This document shows, piece by piece, positions 1 to 9,377 of a DNA stretch of 64,000 nucleotides. The notes below the pieces were generated by a model. It was not told the DNA's origin. It worked only from the letters and a program-made list of their open reading frames with translations, and ran no database searches. The first letter of the stretch is position 1, and each line of letters begins with the position of its first letter. A program made the translations under genes and the position numbers. The stretch covers positions 186,001-250,000 of the forward strand of contig NZ_AUXS01000016.1 in the NCBI RefSeq assembly GCF_001625565.1, given 5' to 3'. This stretch comes from Pseudoalteromonas luteoviolacea NCIMB 1944. Lineage in GTDB: Bacteria > Pseudomonadota > Gammaproteobacteria > Enterobacterales > Alteromonadaceae.

Positions 1-1
1 C

Positions 2-1456
2 GGATTAAATAATCTAGGCGAAGCTTATTTTGGTTTGGAGCAATACCAAAAAGCCTTAGAGCTGCATTTGGAAAGTTTAAATCTCAGAGAACAACATAAC
101 CTGACTTACCATAGTTCTTGGTCTCACCATAATTTAGGTAGAACCTACCTTGCGCTTGAAGAGCTCGAATTGGCAAAGCAACATTTAGCAGCAGCAACTA
201 GCATTCGCCAACAAAGTAACGCGATTGCCGACAGTATCGGACCGCAAATTGACGCAATTAAAATCAACATAATGCAAAAGTCATATAGTGGGGTTGAGTC
301 TCAGCTTAGGAAAATAATTGAGTTGAGCAACGAGCACTCTCGACTTCAAGAGGAAACTCAAGCATATCAATTGTTAGTAGAGTATTTTAAACAGATCCAA
401 GATTGGAAAAATGCTCTTGAAACTTCAAAACACTTGATGCAAAGCAAGTTTGACTATTTACAGGGACAAGCCGAAATAGGCGTTGCCTTTTATTCAGCGC
501 AAATGAATCTAGCAATTAAAGAGCGAGATATTGCCAAGCTAACACAAGAAAACGTTTTGCATCGAGTAAATACACAAGCAGCGAGAGAGCAACTCACCGT
601 TGTTTTGATAGCCGCAGCCATCATTACGCTACTCACCGTATTTTTTGTTCGCAGGATCAAGTCAAAGAATCAAACTCTCACCGAAACGCTAGAAAACCTC
701 CAAGCTACACAAAAACAATTGTTAGAGTCCGAAAAGATGTCAGCCATGACAACGTTAGTTTCAGGCATGGCTCATCAACTAAATACTCCGTTGGGCTTAG
801 TCGTCACCTCTGCATCATGCCTTGAAGACAAACTCAAAGAAATACGCGAGTTACTCACGGTTAAAAAGCTCAGTGCTAGTCAGCTAACCGTGTTTTTAGA
901 AGAAGCGTCAGAGATGCTTGCAATGACGGCAAACAACTCCACCCGCGCAGCCGATTTGATTGCGCGATTTAAAATGATAGCTGCCAATCTAGACTCCAGT
1001 GAAGCCGTTGATTTTGAAGTTTTTGCATACCTTACAGAACGATGTGAATTACTTGCCCAAAGCTTTGAACAGGACATCAATCTATCCGTAATTGGCAATC
1101 CGGTACATGCCCATTCTCACCCTGAAATTGTACTAAAAGTTGTAGCTCAATTGGTTAACAACTCCTGCGCACATGGTTTTACAGGTCAATCACCTGGGGA
1201 AATTAGCATAGATGTTGAGGAAGTGGATGAACACGTGGTAATAATCTACCAAGACAATGGCATAGGGATCAACGAAGAAGATCAGCTGCATATGTTTGAC
1301 CCTTTTTACACCAGTCAATTGGGCCAAGGGAAACTAGGGCTAGGCTTAAATATTGCATACAACTCAGTCGTTCAAATATTAAAAGGTGAGATAAGCTATG
1401 AACATCAATCAAGTGGTGCGAAGTTTATAGTGCGCTTCCCTAAAAAATTGCTATGA
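2..1456 (+). CDS. TPR-containing sensor histidine kinase, 5' end outside the window
   Basis: The reading frame is open to the left edge (frame beginning at base 2), so the true start lies outside; the first in-window start-like codon is only a TTG inside a TPR motif. Visible order: TPR-like helices (N-terminal ~180 residues), one membrane segment around bases 595-650, a short coiled coil, an H-box (GMAHQLNTPLG, about base 770), then a HATPase domain with the N-box region (NNSCAHGF), the DNGIGI motif and a GLGLNIAYN glycine box. It should autophosphorylate on the H-box histidine and pass phosphate to a response regulator not seen here. It has no receiver domain. It is clearly related to the kinase at 45036-47846, which shares the NTPLG H-box form and TPR-TM-kinase order. 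The ligand is unknown. Confidence 0.88.
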   Translation, partial: GLNNLGEAYFGLEQYQKALELHLESLNLREQHNLTYHSSWSHHNLGRTYLALEELELAKQHLAAATSIRQQSNAIADSIGPQIDAIKINIMQKSYSGVESQLRKIIELSNEHSRLQEETQAYQLLVEYFKQIQDWKNALETSKHLMQSKFDYLQGQAEIGVAFYSAQMNLAIKERDIAKLTQENVLHRVNTQAAREQLTVVLIAAAIITLLTVFFVRRIKSKNQTLTETLENLQATQKQLLESEKMSAMTTLVSGMAHQLNTPLGLVVTSASCLEDKLKEIRELLTVKKLSASQLTVFLEEASEMLAMTANNSTRAADLIARFKMIAANLDSSEAVDFEVFAYLTERCELLAQSFEQDINLSVIGNPVHAHSHPEIVLKVVAQLVNNSCAHGFTGQSPGEISIDVEEVDEHVVIIYQDNGIGINEEDQLHMFDPFYTSQLGQGKLGLGLNIAYNSVVQILKGEISYEHQSSGAKFIVRFPKKLL

Positions 1457-1598
1457 CTGTAGTGTTGGAGGCAGGTCTCTTAAACCAACCTCCATTACCT
1501 CATATCAAATTGGTACGCTAGCACTGCCAGAATCGACTGAGCCTCACTCTGCATGGATGTAGAGGCTGCGCACTAATGCAGGCTGAGGCGCTAGCATA

Positions 1599-2759
1599 CT
1601 ACAACTGCAACAGTGACTTTAAACGCGCTTGCCGATTTTTATAAACATCCAACCCACTGTCTCCTTCGTTTGCAAGCTGCAAAGCAATGTTGACTTGCTC
1701 TAGCGCATTGGAAAATTGCTTTGCTTGTTCATAGCCATATGCCAAACCATTATATGCTTCAGCATTTTTCGGGTATAAAGCGATGTTGTACTTAAATATT
1801 TCAATCGCAGTTTTAAACGCCTGCTTATCAACTAAACCATAGGCCAGTTCACGTAGTACCCACTCTTGAGGCTGTATCTGCTCACCGCGTTGAAAAGCGA
1901 CATTTTGATAATACTCTTTGATACTGCTTACACCATTTTCTAGTGCTTCGTTTGGCATGACTAACGGTAAAAAGAGTGTATGGTACGCATTGAATACGCC
2001 AGCAGCAGAGGTCATAGCATGTGGAACGTCATTAAAGGTATTCAATACGAGCTGTAAATCTGAAGGTTTGTTCTTTTGTACATGGGTAGATAAATCGTCA
2101 TAAACTCTGCGCATGGATAGATGCTCAGAGCCAATATTCATGTATAGATAATTTTTGTACGATGATACTGATGACACAAACTGCTTCACTTTTTTCTTGG
2201 TTGTCTCATCTGCCCACCATACAGCTGGACTATAAGCTATATGCCCTTGAAAAAGATGAGGTCTAGAGTGAAAGCTATGCAAAACGAGCAAGCCACCAAT
2301 TGAAGCCCCTGAAAACACCTTGAAGTCATGGACACGATAAGACTGATTGACGTAAGGGATGAGTTCTTTTTCAATAAAGTCTAAAAACTTGTCTCCACCG
2401 CCACCCGCGCCAACCGGCCCCCTCGGATCGTAATTAACTGTAGGCGTTAAATCCCTTGTTCTATCGGTATTTTCAATTGCGACTATGATCACCTCTGGTG
2501 CAGATCCAGATTGGTGTAACTTGTTCAACATTGCAGATTCAATTGCTATGCTCTCTTTGCCATCAAGGCGATAAATCACCGGATATTTTTGAGCAGTGTT
2601 ATTAAAGTATGAGTTAGGTAGTTGAATCGTCACAGTCCGTTGCTCATTGAGCAGCTTGGAGTTAATCGTTTTGCTTTGTTGATGTTGCTCATGAGCGAAC
2701 GCAGAACCAAAACCAAATAACAAAGTTAATAATATCCCTAGCATGTACCTATGAAGCAT
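1599..2759 (-). CDS. secreted esterase D-family alpha/beta hydrolase with C-terminal TPR
   Basis: A 386-residue protein with an N-terminal signal peptide (hydrophobic core LLTLLFGFG, likely cleaved after FAHA-type residues), so probably periplasmic. The first ~270 residues match the putative-esterase family (Fes/IroE/esterase D, PF00756): early strand with IQLPNSYF, nucleophile elbow GASIGG near residue 150, and a late DVPHAM histidine. The last ~80 residues look like TPR helices (YPKNAEAYNGLAYGYEQAKQ). Start at 2759 is backed by an AAGGA ribosome site 6-7 bases upstream. Members hydrolyse carboxylic esters, in some cases ferric-siderophore esters; substrate here is unknown. No operon partner is seen; the next gene upstream is on the other strand and 680 bases away. 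Confidence 0.85.
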   Translation of the reverse strand: MLHRYMLGILLTLLFGFGSAFAHEQHQQSKTINSKLLNEQRTVTIQLPNSYFNNTAQKYPVIYRLDGKESIAIESAMLNKLHQSGSAPEVIIVAIENTDRTRDLTPTVNYDPRGPVGAGGGGDKFLDFIEKELIPYVNQSYRVHDFKVFSGASIGGLLVLHSFHSRPHLFQGHIAYSPAVWWADETTKKKVKQFVSSVSSYKNYLYMNIGSEHLSMRRVYDDLSTHVQKNKPSDLQLVLNTFNDVPHAMTSAAGVFNAYHTLFLPLVMPNEALENGVSSIKEYYQNVAFQRGEQIQPQEWVLRELAYGLVDKQAFKTAIEIFKYNIALYPKNAEAYNGLAYGYEQAKQFSNALEQVNIALQLANEGDSGLDVYKNRQARLKSLLQL

Positions 2760-3439
2760 GTGTATTCCTTAATTGTTTTTATCATTGTTATAATACTTAG
2801 AGCATGTCCTATTCTCATATTAACTGAGTTGAACAGTGCTGAGAATAGAGTTTTATTCACTTCAAAACTTCAGGGATTTTACTACTTAATTAAATTAGCG
2901 AAAAGACCACAAAAACCGATTTAATTCCTTTTTAATAAGCACTCTTCCCACTCTCCCAACATTTTACAATTAAGTGCGACCTAAAGTTGGCGCTGCGCAA
3001 TGCTAAATTAATAGAAAACCCTAGTGGCGGCCAACTCATTCTTTGCTAAAGGGCTTTCACTTGTCTTATTTACGTCGCCCAACAGTAAAAACAACTTCCT
3101 GAGTCATATTTCATTGCCACCTGATTTATACAAACATGCCACCAGTATTACATGACAACAATTCCAATTCTTATAAAGACATCAGCAAGATACTATAAAC
3201 ATCATGGGGTTCTGACATCACTCGGAAATGCCTATAACACAGTTCTAAAAATGCTCAAATGGAATATCTTACAGCTTTCAAGTTGTTACCAGTTCAACAA
3301 CAATATAACCACTCTTGTCAATTTAGAAACTTTTGACTTTTATAATAACAAATGCAGCAAATGAGTACGGCCATCAAATATGCGTTTTTCGTGTCGTTAA
3401 CTCATTGCACTAAGCAAACATAAAGAAAGAGTTATCAAT
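2760..3439. other. intergenic, 680 bp, no supported gene
   Basis: Holds the promoter side of the esterase gene (AT-rich, TATAAT-like hexamer near 2789) and the leader of the gene at 3440. A 70-codon open frame at 3152-3364 has no ribosome site and no recognisable composition, so I do not call it. Confidence 0.5.
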
Positions 3440-4282
3440 ATGAAAGAAAGAGCACTATATTTTATCGGTGGCGCGGTCGTTGGATGTATCTGCTTATCCA
3501 TGCTGCAACCCTCGCCCATACAAAACGAATCGCCTAGCGCTATAGCTTATGATCCAAGCCTAGATTTAAAAATTGTTGAGCTAAAAAAAGAAAACCAGAT
3601 CTTGAATGCAAAAATTCAAGCGCTTGAAAGTGCTCCGCCAACTGCTATTGGCACTCAAAATGATAATCAGGTCGCTTCCCAGTCGTTAGATTATACTGAT
3701 GAAACTCCTCAAATATCTGAACCAACAGTACCGTCGCAAAAAATACAAGATGAAGCCGTCATCAGTGCGATAGCCAATCAAACTGTTTTACCAACATCAA
3801 GGCATATCGCAACACAGCTCAACTTAGACGATGCTTCGCGAGACGCACTTCAGCAACTACTACAACAAAAAGCAACGCAAGATTACCTTGCTTGGAACGC
3901 GAGTGCTGCTGAGCCTCTCCAAGCCCAAGAGCAGATAGCGGCTAAGCTTGATAACAATACCCAAGAGTACATTCACGCCCTACATAGTATCTTAACGTCA
4001 GAGCAGATTGAAAATTATACCCGCATAGAACAGCAACAAGCTGAGATTCAGCTCGAACAAAAGCAACTTTCACTACGCCAAGCTTTGGTGGGCATCGACC
4101 TAGATGATTTTCAACAGCAAGAGGTAGCGCGGCTGTCTAAAGCGCTTTATTCAAAGAACAAAGTGGAACTTGGGAGTATGGGTAGTCCCTATGGTATGGA
4201 CAATATACAGGTTAACAATGACGTACTCTCAGAAATTAAGTCTTTGTTTACTGAAGCACAGCTAAAAAAGCTCAACATGTAA
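3440..4282 (+). CDS. membrane-anchored coiled-coil protein, function unknown
   Basis: I do not recognise this 280-residue protein. It starts with a short basic stretch and one hydrophobic segment (ALYFIGGAVVGCICLSML, residues ~5-22), which would anchor it in the inner membrane with the rest in the periplasm. A heptad-like stretch follows (residues ~45-65, LKKENQILNAKIQALE), then a Gln/Ala-rich helical region with predicted long helices (residues ~115-280). The length, composition and Gln-rich helices recall periplasmic Spy/CpxP-like or adaptor proteins, but no motif settles it. A weak AAAGAG ribosome site precedes the start. Downstream gene at 4438 is on the same strand, 155 bases away, and probably separate. 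Confidence 0.7.
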   Translation: MKERALYFIGGAVVGCICLSMLQPSPIQNESPSAIAYDPSLDLKIVELKKENQILNAKIQALESAPPTAIGTQNDNQVASQSLDYTDETPQISEPTVPSQKIQDEAVISAIANQTVLPTSRHIATQLNLDDASRDALQQLLQQKATQDYLAWNASAAEPLQAQEQIAAKLDNNTQEYIHALHSILTSEQIENYTRIEQQQAEIQLEQKQLSLRQALVGIDLDDFQQQEVARLSKALYSKNKVELGSMGSPYGMDNIQVNNDVLSEIKSLFTEAQLKKLNM

Positions 4283-4437
4283 CACCTATATTGCAGCTTG
4301 TGCTCAATTTTAATTAACACACTGAATCACAACAGGTTCAGGCTCCGTGCTGTGTTGCTTTGTTTAGTACACAAAACGGGTCTAACAATAAATCAGAAAC
4401 TATTTCTGATAACAATAAAAAAACTTAAGGAAAAAAC

Positions 4438-4917
4438 ATGAAATCAATCTTAGCATTAGCTGTTGCAGCTATCGCGTTTACAAGTGCGTCAGCCAACGCG
4501 CGTCCAAACTGTCCTGGTGGTCAAGGTTATTGGGAAGAAGTTGTACGCAATGTTCGCGTTTGTGACACATCACAAGAAACCTACACTGTGACATTTAAAG
4601 ATTGCCGATACCACGGGATTTTGAATCTGGGCCACTTGTGGCATCAGCCTACTTCTTACTTACCACGCACCAAAGTAATATGGGACACAAAGCATGCGCA
4701 ATCAAGCTGTCCATCTACTGAGTTCAGAAGTGAATCAACAACTTACTGGTATAAAAATAGCTCAGGCTATCAATCAATCGCCACAGCTCAGTACACTGGT
4801 TGGGTAAATAAAATCTCAGAAAACACGCGTACAGAAGAACGTACTCGTACAGTTGAAACTAACTGCCGTACAGAGCAACGTGTAACACGCGTATTCCGTT
4901 GTGGTTATGAGCCATAA
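4438..4917 (+). CDS. small secreted cysteine-containing protein, unknown
   Basis: A 159-residue protein with a clear Sec signal peptide (AVAAIAFTSASANA, cleavage likely after ~residue 21). The mature part has seven cysteines and many aromatic and charged residues, which suggests a disulfide-bonded extracellular or periplasmic protein. A C-terminal repeat-like stretch is rich in Thr/Arg/Glu (ENTRTEERTRTVETNC). A good AAGGA ribosome site sits upstream of the ATG, and a GC-rich hairpin follows the stop. I do not recognise the family, and the neighbours give no clue to its job. Confidence 0.8.
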   Translation: MKSILALAVAAIAFTSASANARPNCPGGQGYWEEVVRNVRVCDTSQETYTVTFKDCRYHGILNLGHLWHQPTSYLPRTKVIWDTKHAQSSCPSTEFRSESTTYWYKNSSGYQSIATAQYTGWVNKISENTRTEERTRTVETNCRTEQRVTRVFRCGYEP

Positions 4918-4945
4918 CCTATTTGGTTAGGCTATAACCTAATAC

Positions 4946-4967
4946 AGGGGCTTGTATTTCGGCCCCT
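4946..4967. terminator. hairpin between convergent genes
   Basis: AGGGGC and GCCCCT arms separated by about ten bases, lying between the stop codons of the plus-strand gene at 4438 and the minus-strand LysR gene. The T-run is weak on both strands, so the terminator call rests on position and stem strength. Confidence 0.55.
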
Positions 4968-4979
4968 ATTACAAATCAG

Positions 4980-5867
4980 CTACACAAGAGATTTTAATTC
5001 AGCTTGAAGGTGTGCTAAAAACACTTTGACCTTTTCCAAAGGATACTTACGACCAGAATAAAACGCGTTCAAAACGAGATCTTCAGGTTCACGGTCTAAC
5101 GCTATCTCTACCAGCTCGCCTCGTGCTATCTCACTTTGACAGGCATGGTAAGGCAAAATTGAGAAACCAAGTCCTTTTAGCGCAGCCGCTTTTGCCATAT
5201 TTCCACTATTTACCTTGTAGCTCGATTTCACTTTTAATAGATAATCCTGTTTGAAGCGCCAAGGCGCCCCCTGTAAAACCGATAACGTTGTGATACAAGG
5301 TAAAGCAGCCAGTTCATCCAACGTGTTTGGTTTGCAGTGCCTGTTGAGCAAGCTTGGAGCGGCCACAATGCAGCTGCGCCAACACACCAACTCCCTAGCC
5401 ACCCACCCTGAGTCCTCTAAAGCACCGCGGCTAAAGCTCAAGACAAGATCAAAGCCATCTAACAGGCCTTCTTTAGGTGCCAACTGGGTGTCGCAACTTA
5501 GCTGAATCAAGGGATATTGAACGCTAAAATTGGCAAGAACTTCAGCCATAAATGGCAAATCTGGCGTCATTATTTTTAAGTGACCAGATAAATTACTTCC
5601 CTGCTGAGACACGGCTTCCAATGACGCCTGCAAAGACTCTAGTAGCGGGCTTACTGACCGATATAGCTTATGACCTGCATCGGTAGCGGTCATTTTTCGT
5701 GTCGTTCGCTCAAACAAACGTACATTGAGTTGCAGCTCCAACAGCGCCACATGCCTGCTCACATTGGATGTCGGTAGCGCTAACTGCTCTGACGCCAGCT
5801 TGAAACTCGACTGTAAAAATACCGCTTCAAAGCTTAGTAACCATTTTAGTTCGACTCTATCCAGCAC
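4980..5867 (-). CDS. LysR-family transcriptional regulator
   Basis: A 295-residue LysR regulator: N-terminal winged helix-turn-helix (residues ~5-62, with SFKLASEQLALPTSNVSRHV as the recognition region), a linker helix, then a LysR substrate-binding domain (residues ~90-290). Length is normal for the family. It is transcribed divergently from the FAD monooxygenase at 5968 with about 100 bases between them, the usual arrangement for a LysR protein that controls its neighbour and itself in response to a small-molecule ligand. The closest flavour is the LTTR subgroup with a short LQASL linker (YafC/DsdC-like). The ligand cannot be read from the sequence. Confidence 0.93.
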   Translation of the reverse strand: MLDRVELKWLLSFEAVFLQSSFKLASEQLALPTSNVSRHVALLELQLNVRLFERTTRKMTATDAGHKLYRSVSPLLESLQASLEAVSQQGSNLSGHLKIMTPDLPFMAEVLANFSVQYPLIQLSCDTQLAPKEGLLDGFDLVLSFSRGALEDSGWVARELVCWRSCIVAAPSLLNRHCKPNTLDELAALPCITTLSVLQGAPWRFKQDYLLKVKSSYKVNSGNMAKAAALKGLGFSILPYHACQSEIARGELVEIALDREPEDLVLNAFYSGRKYPLEKVKVFLAHLQAELKSLV

Positions 5868-5967
5868 AATTAACTCATTTTATGGGATTATAAAAACAAT
5901 ATACCCTAATTTATCCCACCGATTTGTTTTGTCAAAATCCAAAGAGATTCTTTTGGAGATAAAGTAA

Positions 5968-7074
5968 ATGCACGGAAAAAAAATTGCGATTGTTGGTGCG
6001 GGCGTTGCGGGCTTGGCCATGTCGATTTTGGCGACGCAACACGGGTATAGTGTCGAGATTTTCGAAAAGAGAGGTCAAATCTCTGAACTTGGTGCTGGTG
6101 TCACGTTATGGCCCAATGCCATGTTTGTATTAAATAAAATGGGCTTAACTCAGCAAATTCGGCAACGAGGTAACCTGCCTAGATTTGTCCAACAGCTAAA
6201 TCAGCAAGGCCATACCCTAGCACAACTAGATATTGCTCAACTCAATCAAAGTTGTGGGTATGACAGTGTTTCTATTTTACGCAAAGACCTGATGAAAATC
6301 TTGTATCAGTGTGTACAAAAACTAGATATCCCTTGTCACTTTAATACCCAAATAGATGACGCAGATATATCGCTACTCGCTAATAAGTTTGATCTCATTA
6401 TTGGTGCCGATGGGAGGATGAATTCAAGTATCCGTGCGGCCTTGTTTGGCGATAAGTTCTCCCCTTCTTTTCGAGGCTTTATTAATGTGATTGGCATAAG
6501 CCCACGCCCGCAATGTCTGCATGCTAGCACCATTAAAGAATATCGAACATCAGGCTTGCGTTTTGGTATTGTTCCAGTGAACGATGACTTGTGCTATTGG
6601 GCTGCAGCTTGGGGGTGTACACTTGATAACACTCGCTCCACTGAAGCTTACCTTGCTGATGCCCAGCGTCACTTCAAACTTTGGCCATCGGCCATAACAA
6701 CCGTTTTGCGCACGTATAATAAGGGCTCAGTAAAAAGAATATTTGTTCATGACCTCGATCCGCTTCCATACTGGCATCGGGATAAATTAGTACTCATCGG
6801 TGACGCCGCGCACGCATCGCTTCCTACTTCTGGGCAAGGGGCCTGTCAAGCGCTAGAAGACGCCTGGCACCTTACTCAGCAACTCAAATCTCACACCGAG
6901 ATTCAACACGCACTGAGTACTTTTTATGACGCTAGAATCGAAAAGACCACAACAGCACAGCATATTGGTAGGCAGCTGGCCGAGCAATTTTTTTCAAACC
7001 AGCCACAGCAGCCCGTTAAGATGGATGCAACACAATTAAGTACACTTTGGATGCGAGGATTAGAAAATACCTAA
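5968..7074 (+). CDS. FAD-dependent aromatic-ring monooxygenase (PHBH-like)
   Basis: A 368-residue class A flavoprotein monooxygenase (PF01494). It has the N-terminal dinucleotide-binding motif GAGVAG (residues ~10-15) ending in a FEKR acidic strand, an ADGRMNS sequence in the middle, and the GD motif (LIGDAAHASLPTSGQGA, residues ~277-293). These enzymes use NAD(P)H and oxygen to hydroxylate aromatic or related compounds in the cytoplasm. The start is supported by a TTGGAG site 9 bases upstream. It probably answers to the divergent LysR regulator at 4980. The substrate is unknown; salicylate- or 6-hydroxynicotinate-type hydroxylases have similar layout. Confidence 0.9.
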   Translation: MHGKKIAIVGAGVAGLAMSILATQHGYSVEIFEKRGQISELGAGVTLWPNAMFVLNKMGLTQQIRQRGNLPRFVQQLNQQGHTLAQLDIAQLNQSCGYDSVSILRKDLMKILYQCVQKLDIPCHFNTQIDDADISLLANKFDLIIGADGRMNSSIRAALFGDKFSPSFRGFINVIGISPRPQCLHASTIKEYRTSGLRFGIVPVNDDLCYWAAAWGCTLDNTRSTEAYLADAQRHFKLWPSAITTVLRTYNKGSVKRIFVHDLDPLPYWHRDKLVLIGDAAHASLPTSGQGACQALEDAWHLTQQLKSHTEIQHALSTFYDARIEKTTTAQHIGRQLAEQFFSNQPQQPVKMDATQLSTLWMRGLENT

Positions 7075-7092
7075 GCGGTGTCATGCTTAAAC

Positions 7093-7119
7093 CAAGCGCT
7101 ATATAGGGTATAGCGCTTG
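7093..7119 (+). terminator. hairpin after the monooxygenase gene
   Basis: Perfect 11-bp stem (CAAGCGCTATA with its complement) and a five-base loop just after the stop at 7074. The T-tract is poor, so it may act as a transcript-end stabiliser rather than a strong terminator. Confidence 0.5.
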
Positions 7120-7338
7120 TATAAGGGCAGTCTGGTAATAAATGAGCACTAAGTAACATCTGTCAGGACGAAACTAACTGGACTTCATAAAAACCAGAGA
7201 TTCAACAATGTGATTAAATTCTCAATTAAATTTGTGCCTGTGCCGTGTTTGTTCAACTAACTTAGTAAATTACCAAGAGTTTACTCAAAGCAGCCTTGAT
7301 AGATTGGCATTTTAATCGCAACGAAAAGATGAAATGTC

Positions 7339-9099
7339 ATGCCATCACTATCTCACAAACTGAAAGAGTTATTAAAAAGTAACGAAATAACCGCGTATAT
7401 CATTGTTGCCAATGGAGGTGGCACGGGAAATGAAGCCTCTGCTGCCAGACTTGGGCGTTATCTAAACCAAGAATTAAGCATGCAGGTTAAATTTCTTACA
7501 TTTGATCCTTCACAGGATAAATTTGGGCGCAGGACAGATTTATCCAAAGAATGTAATGAAGACAGTATTGCCAAGCTTAAAAAACTGAATGTACCTAGTG
7601 AACAAATAGTCAATACTGAAGAAAAATTAGTGACTAAACAACGCTTTTTTGTATTTTGTGCCGCCGATATAAAGCGTGACAATTGCAGGGAAATGGGGTT
7701 GGCAATAAAATCCATTAATGCTCAAAACAACAAGCAATTAAATGCCGATCTGTTTCTTGGTTCAGTAAACCTGAACCCGTTCGCATGGCATAGTGATCAG
7801 CGAGGTATCTTCGACAGCTTGGGTAAAGAAATTGAACGTTTAAAACCATTGCCCCTGTTAGCAGACTACTTAGCACCTAGTTCAACACTAAACCCTCTAC
7901 AAAGTCAGAGAGAAGGCCTAAGCTCCGGTAACAAGCATAAGCTAGTTGACTTATTACAACCATCTCTGCTTAATTGCCAACTCATGACAACTTATGGTCT
8001 ACATGCGTTATTTGAAAGCGACCCTTGTGATTATAGGTGGGTCGCAAGAGCATTTACCGGGCTGGTAAAAGGTCTTCACCAATATGTATCAAATCAAAAG
8101 AAATCAGTGGTGCTATTGGCCTTACACCCCAGAAATACCAGCGATTTTACTATTCTACGCCAACACTGTGAGGAAAATATCATTTGGTACAATGGTACTG
8201 AGAACAGTGCAAGAAGCGTTGAAGGGTGCAGTAAGATTCACTTATTAAGCTCTACTGCCACTCACCTCAATGAAGTTGTCAATGACATAGCAAAATTGAG
8301 GGTTAAGCAAGTTATCGTTATCCAGAAACACGAAAGTGACATTGTTCCACCTGACAGTTTTAAAGAGCTGTTACGAGCAGCTACCGTGCCAACATTGACT
8401 GAAGGAGCTAATACAGTTGGGCAGCTTATTCAAATGCAAAAACCCTTTTGGACATTAGCTGAGGCAGAGAAACAGCTACCCCTTGTTAGTGAAGAGCTGC
8501 AATCGTTAGAGCATTGGCAATCTTTGCTAACGGCTGTTTTCAACCTGCCAGCACTTAGTCGAGATAAACTTTATTTAGTCGAAAAGTTGAAAAAGGCGAC
8601 AAAAGAAATTGAGCAGGCAGCAATAAATGCACGTAAAATCTCAAAGGAATTTCGTCATGAAATGATGGTAGCGGATATACAAGAAGAAAACCTAAACAAG
8701 ATTGCTAACCATACTGAAAATTCCATTGATAATAAAGCTGTAGACGAATATCTCAGCTATATTGGTGACTTACACTTCATTTTTGATAAAGAATGTAAAA
8801 ACCAAGTTTTGCTGGCTTTGACAGCTTGGTATGCGAAGAAGCATGGCATAACCCCCTCAATACACCGTGATACTGGGAAAACTGGTGACCCGGCGCTTGA
8901 TGCAATCGTCGATATATTAAGTGATGCACATATTACTGATTTAGGCACAATTAAAGCCGTTCAGAATGCTTATCAGGAAAACAAACCGTATACATCTAAA
9001 AAAGTGATGTATAACCAACTAAGTAGCCTTACTTTTGGTCATATCTCGACGCGATTACTGAACGAGCTAGTCGACTATCTATATGAGAATTTCCACTAA
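7339..9099 (+). CDS. orphan 586-residue protein, possibly GT-B glycosyltransferase-like
   Basis: No signal peptide or membrane segment, so cytoplasmic or exported by another route. The N-terminus has a strand followed by a glycine turn (YIIVANGGGTGNEASAARLG), and the middle (residues ~300-370) has alternating strands and helices ending in EGANTVGQL. Both resemble the way GT-B glycosyltransferases bind the nucleotide sugar, but the similarity is only at motif level. The C-terminal ~180 residues are helical and charged, with KATKEIEQAAINARKISKEF likely a coiled coil. The gene stands alone: 265 bases upstream and 280 downstream to oppositely oriented genes. It lies next to the Rhs locus, so an effector or accessory role is possible but not shown. 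Confidence 0.65.
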   Translation: MPSLSHKLKELLKSNEITAYIIVANGGGTGNEASAARLGRYLNQELSMQVKFLTFDPSQDKFGRRTDLSKECNEDSIAKLKKLNVPSEQIVNTEEKLVTKQRFFVFCAADIKRDNCREMGLAIKSINAQNNKQLNADLFLGSVNLNPFAWHSDQRGIFDSLGKEIERLKPLPLLADYLAPSSTLNPLQSQREGLSSGNKHKLVDLLQPSLLNCQLMTTYGLHALFESDPCDYRWVARAFTGLVKGLHQYVSNQKKSVVLLALHPRNTSDFTILRQHCEENIIWYNGTENSARSVEGCSKIHLLSSTATHLNEVVNDIAKLRVKQVIVIQKHESDIVPPDSFKELLRAATVPTLTEGANTVGQLIQMQKPFWTLAEAEKQLPLVSEELQSLEHWQSLLTAVFNLPALSRDKLYLVEKLKKATKEIEQAAINARKISKEFRHEMMVADIQEENLNKIANHTENSIDNKAVDEYLSYIGDLHFIFDKECKNQVLLALTAWYAKKHGITPSIHRDTGKTGDPALDAIVDILSDAHITDLGTIKAVQNAYQENKPYTSKKVMYNQLSSLTFGHISTRLLNELVDYLYENFH

Positions 9100-9278
9100 T
9101 TTTTGTTGCCATACTTGTTATTGCACTACTAAAAACAAGATTACTTTTCTGAATGTTTGGTAATGAAATCAGTCGATTTAGAGTTTATAACTCAATTGGC
9201 ACATCTGGCTATAAAACAACCATTTATGAATTTAAGCTAGGCAATTGTGAACAATAATTTGTAGTGTTTATCTAGTAA

Positions 9279-9308
9279 GTAAAAAAGCCCCAGCAAGTGC
9301 TGGGGCTT
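9279..9308 (-). terminator. intrinsic terminator of the Rhs operon
   Basis: Stem AAGCCCCAGC (9285-9294) with its complement at 9299-9308, four-base loop, and on the minus strand a run of six T. It lies 70 bases past the stop of the lipoprotein gene and ends the 22.3-9.4 kb unit. Confidence 0.85.
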
Positions 9309-9377
9309 ATAGATGATTGTAGGATTATCCAATCTAAAAACAGTTTAGGAGCAGGAGCGTGCCTGTCCTAAAATATT

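Noticed and set aside
1460..1495. Hairpin after the left-edge kinase gene as terminator
   Set aside because: Arms are short and interrupted, no T-run; too weak to call.
2787..2799. GTTATAATACTTA before the esterase gene as a Zur-like box
   Set aside because: Second half site does not match ATAAC; more likely promoter hexamer.
3152..3364. 70-codon open frame
   Set aside because: No ribosome site, no signal or motif, composition not protein-like.
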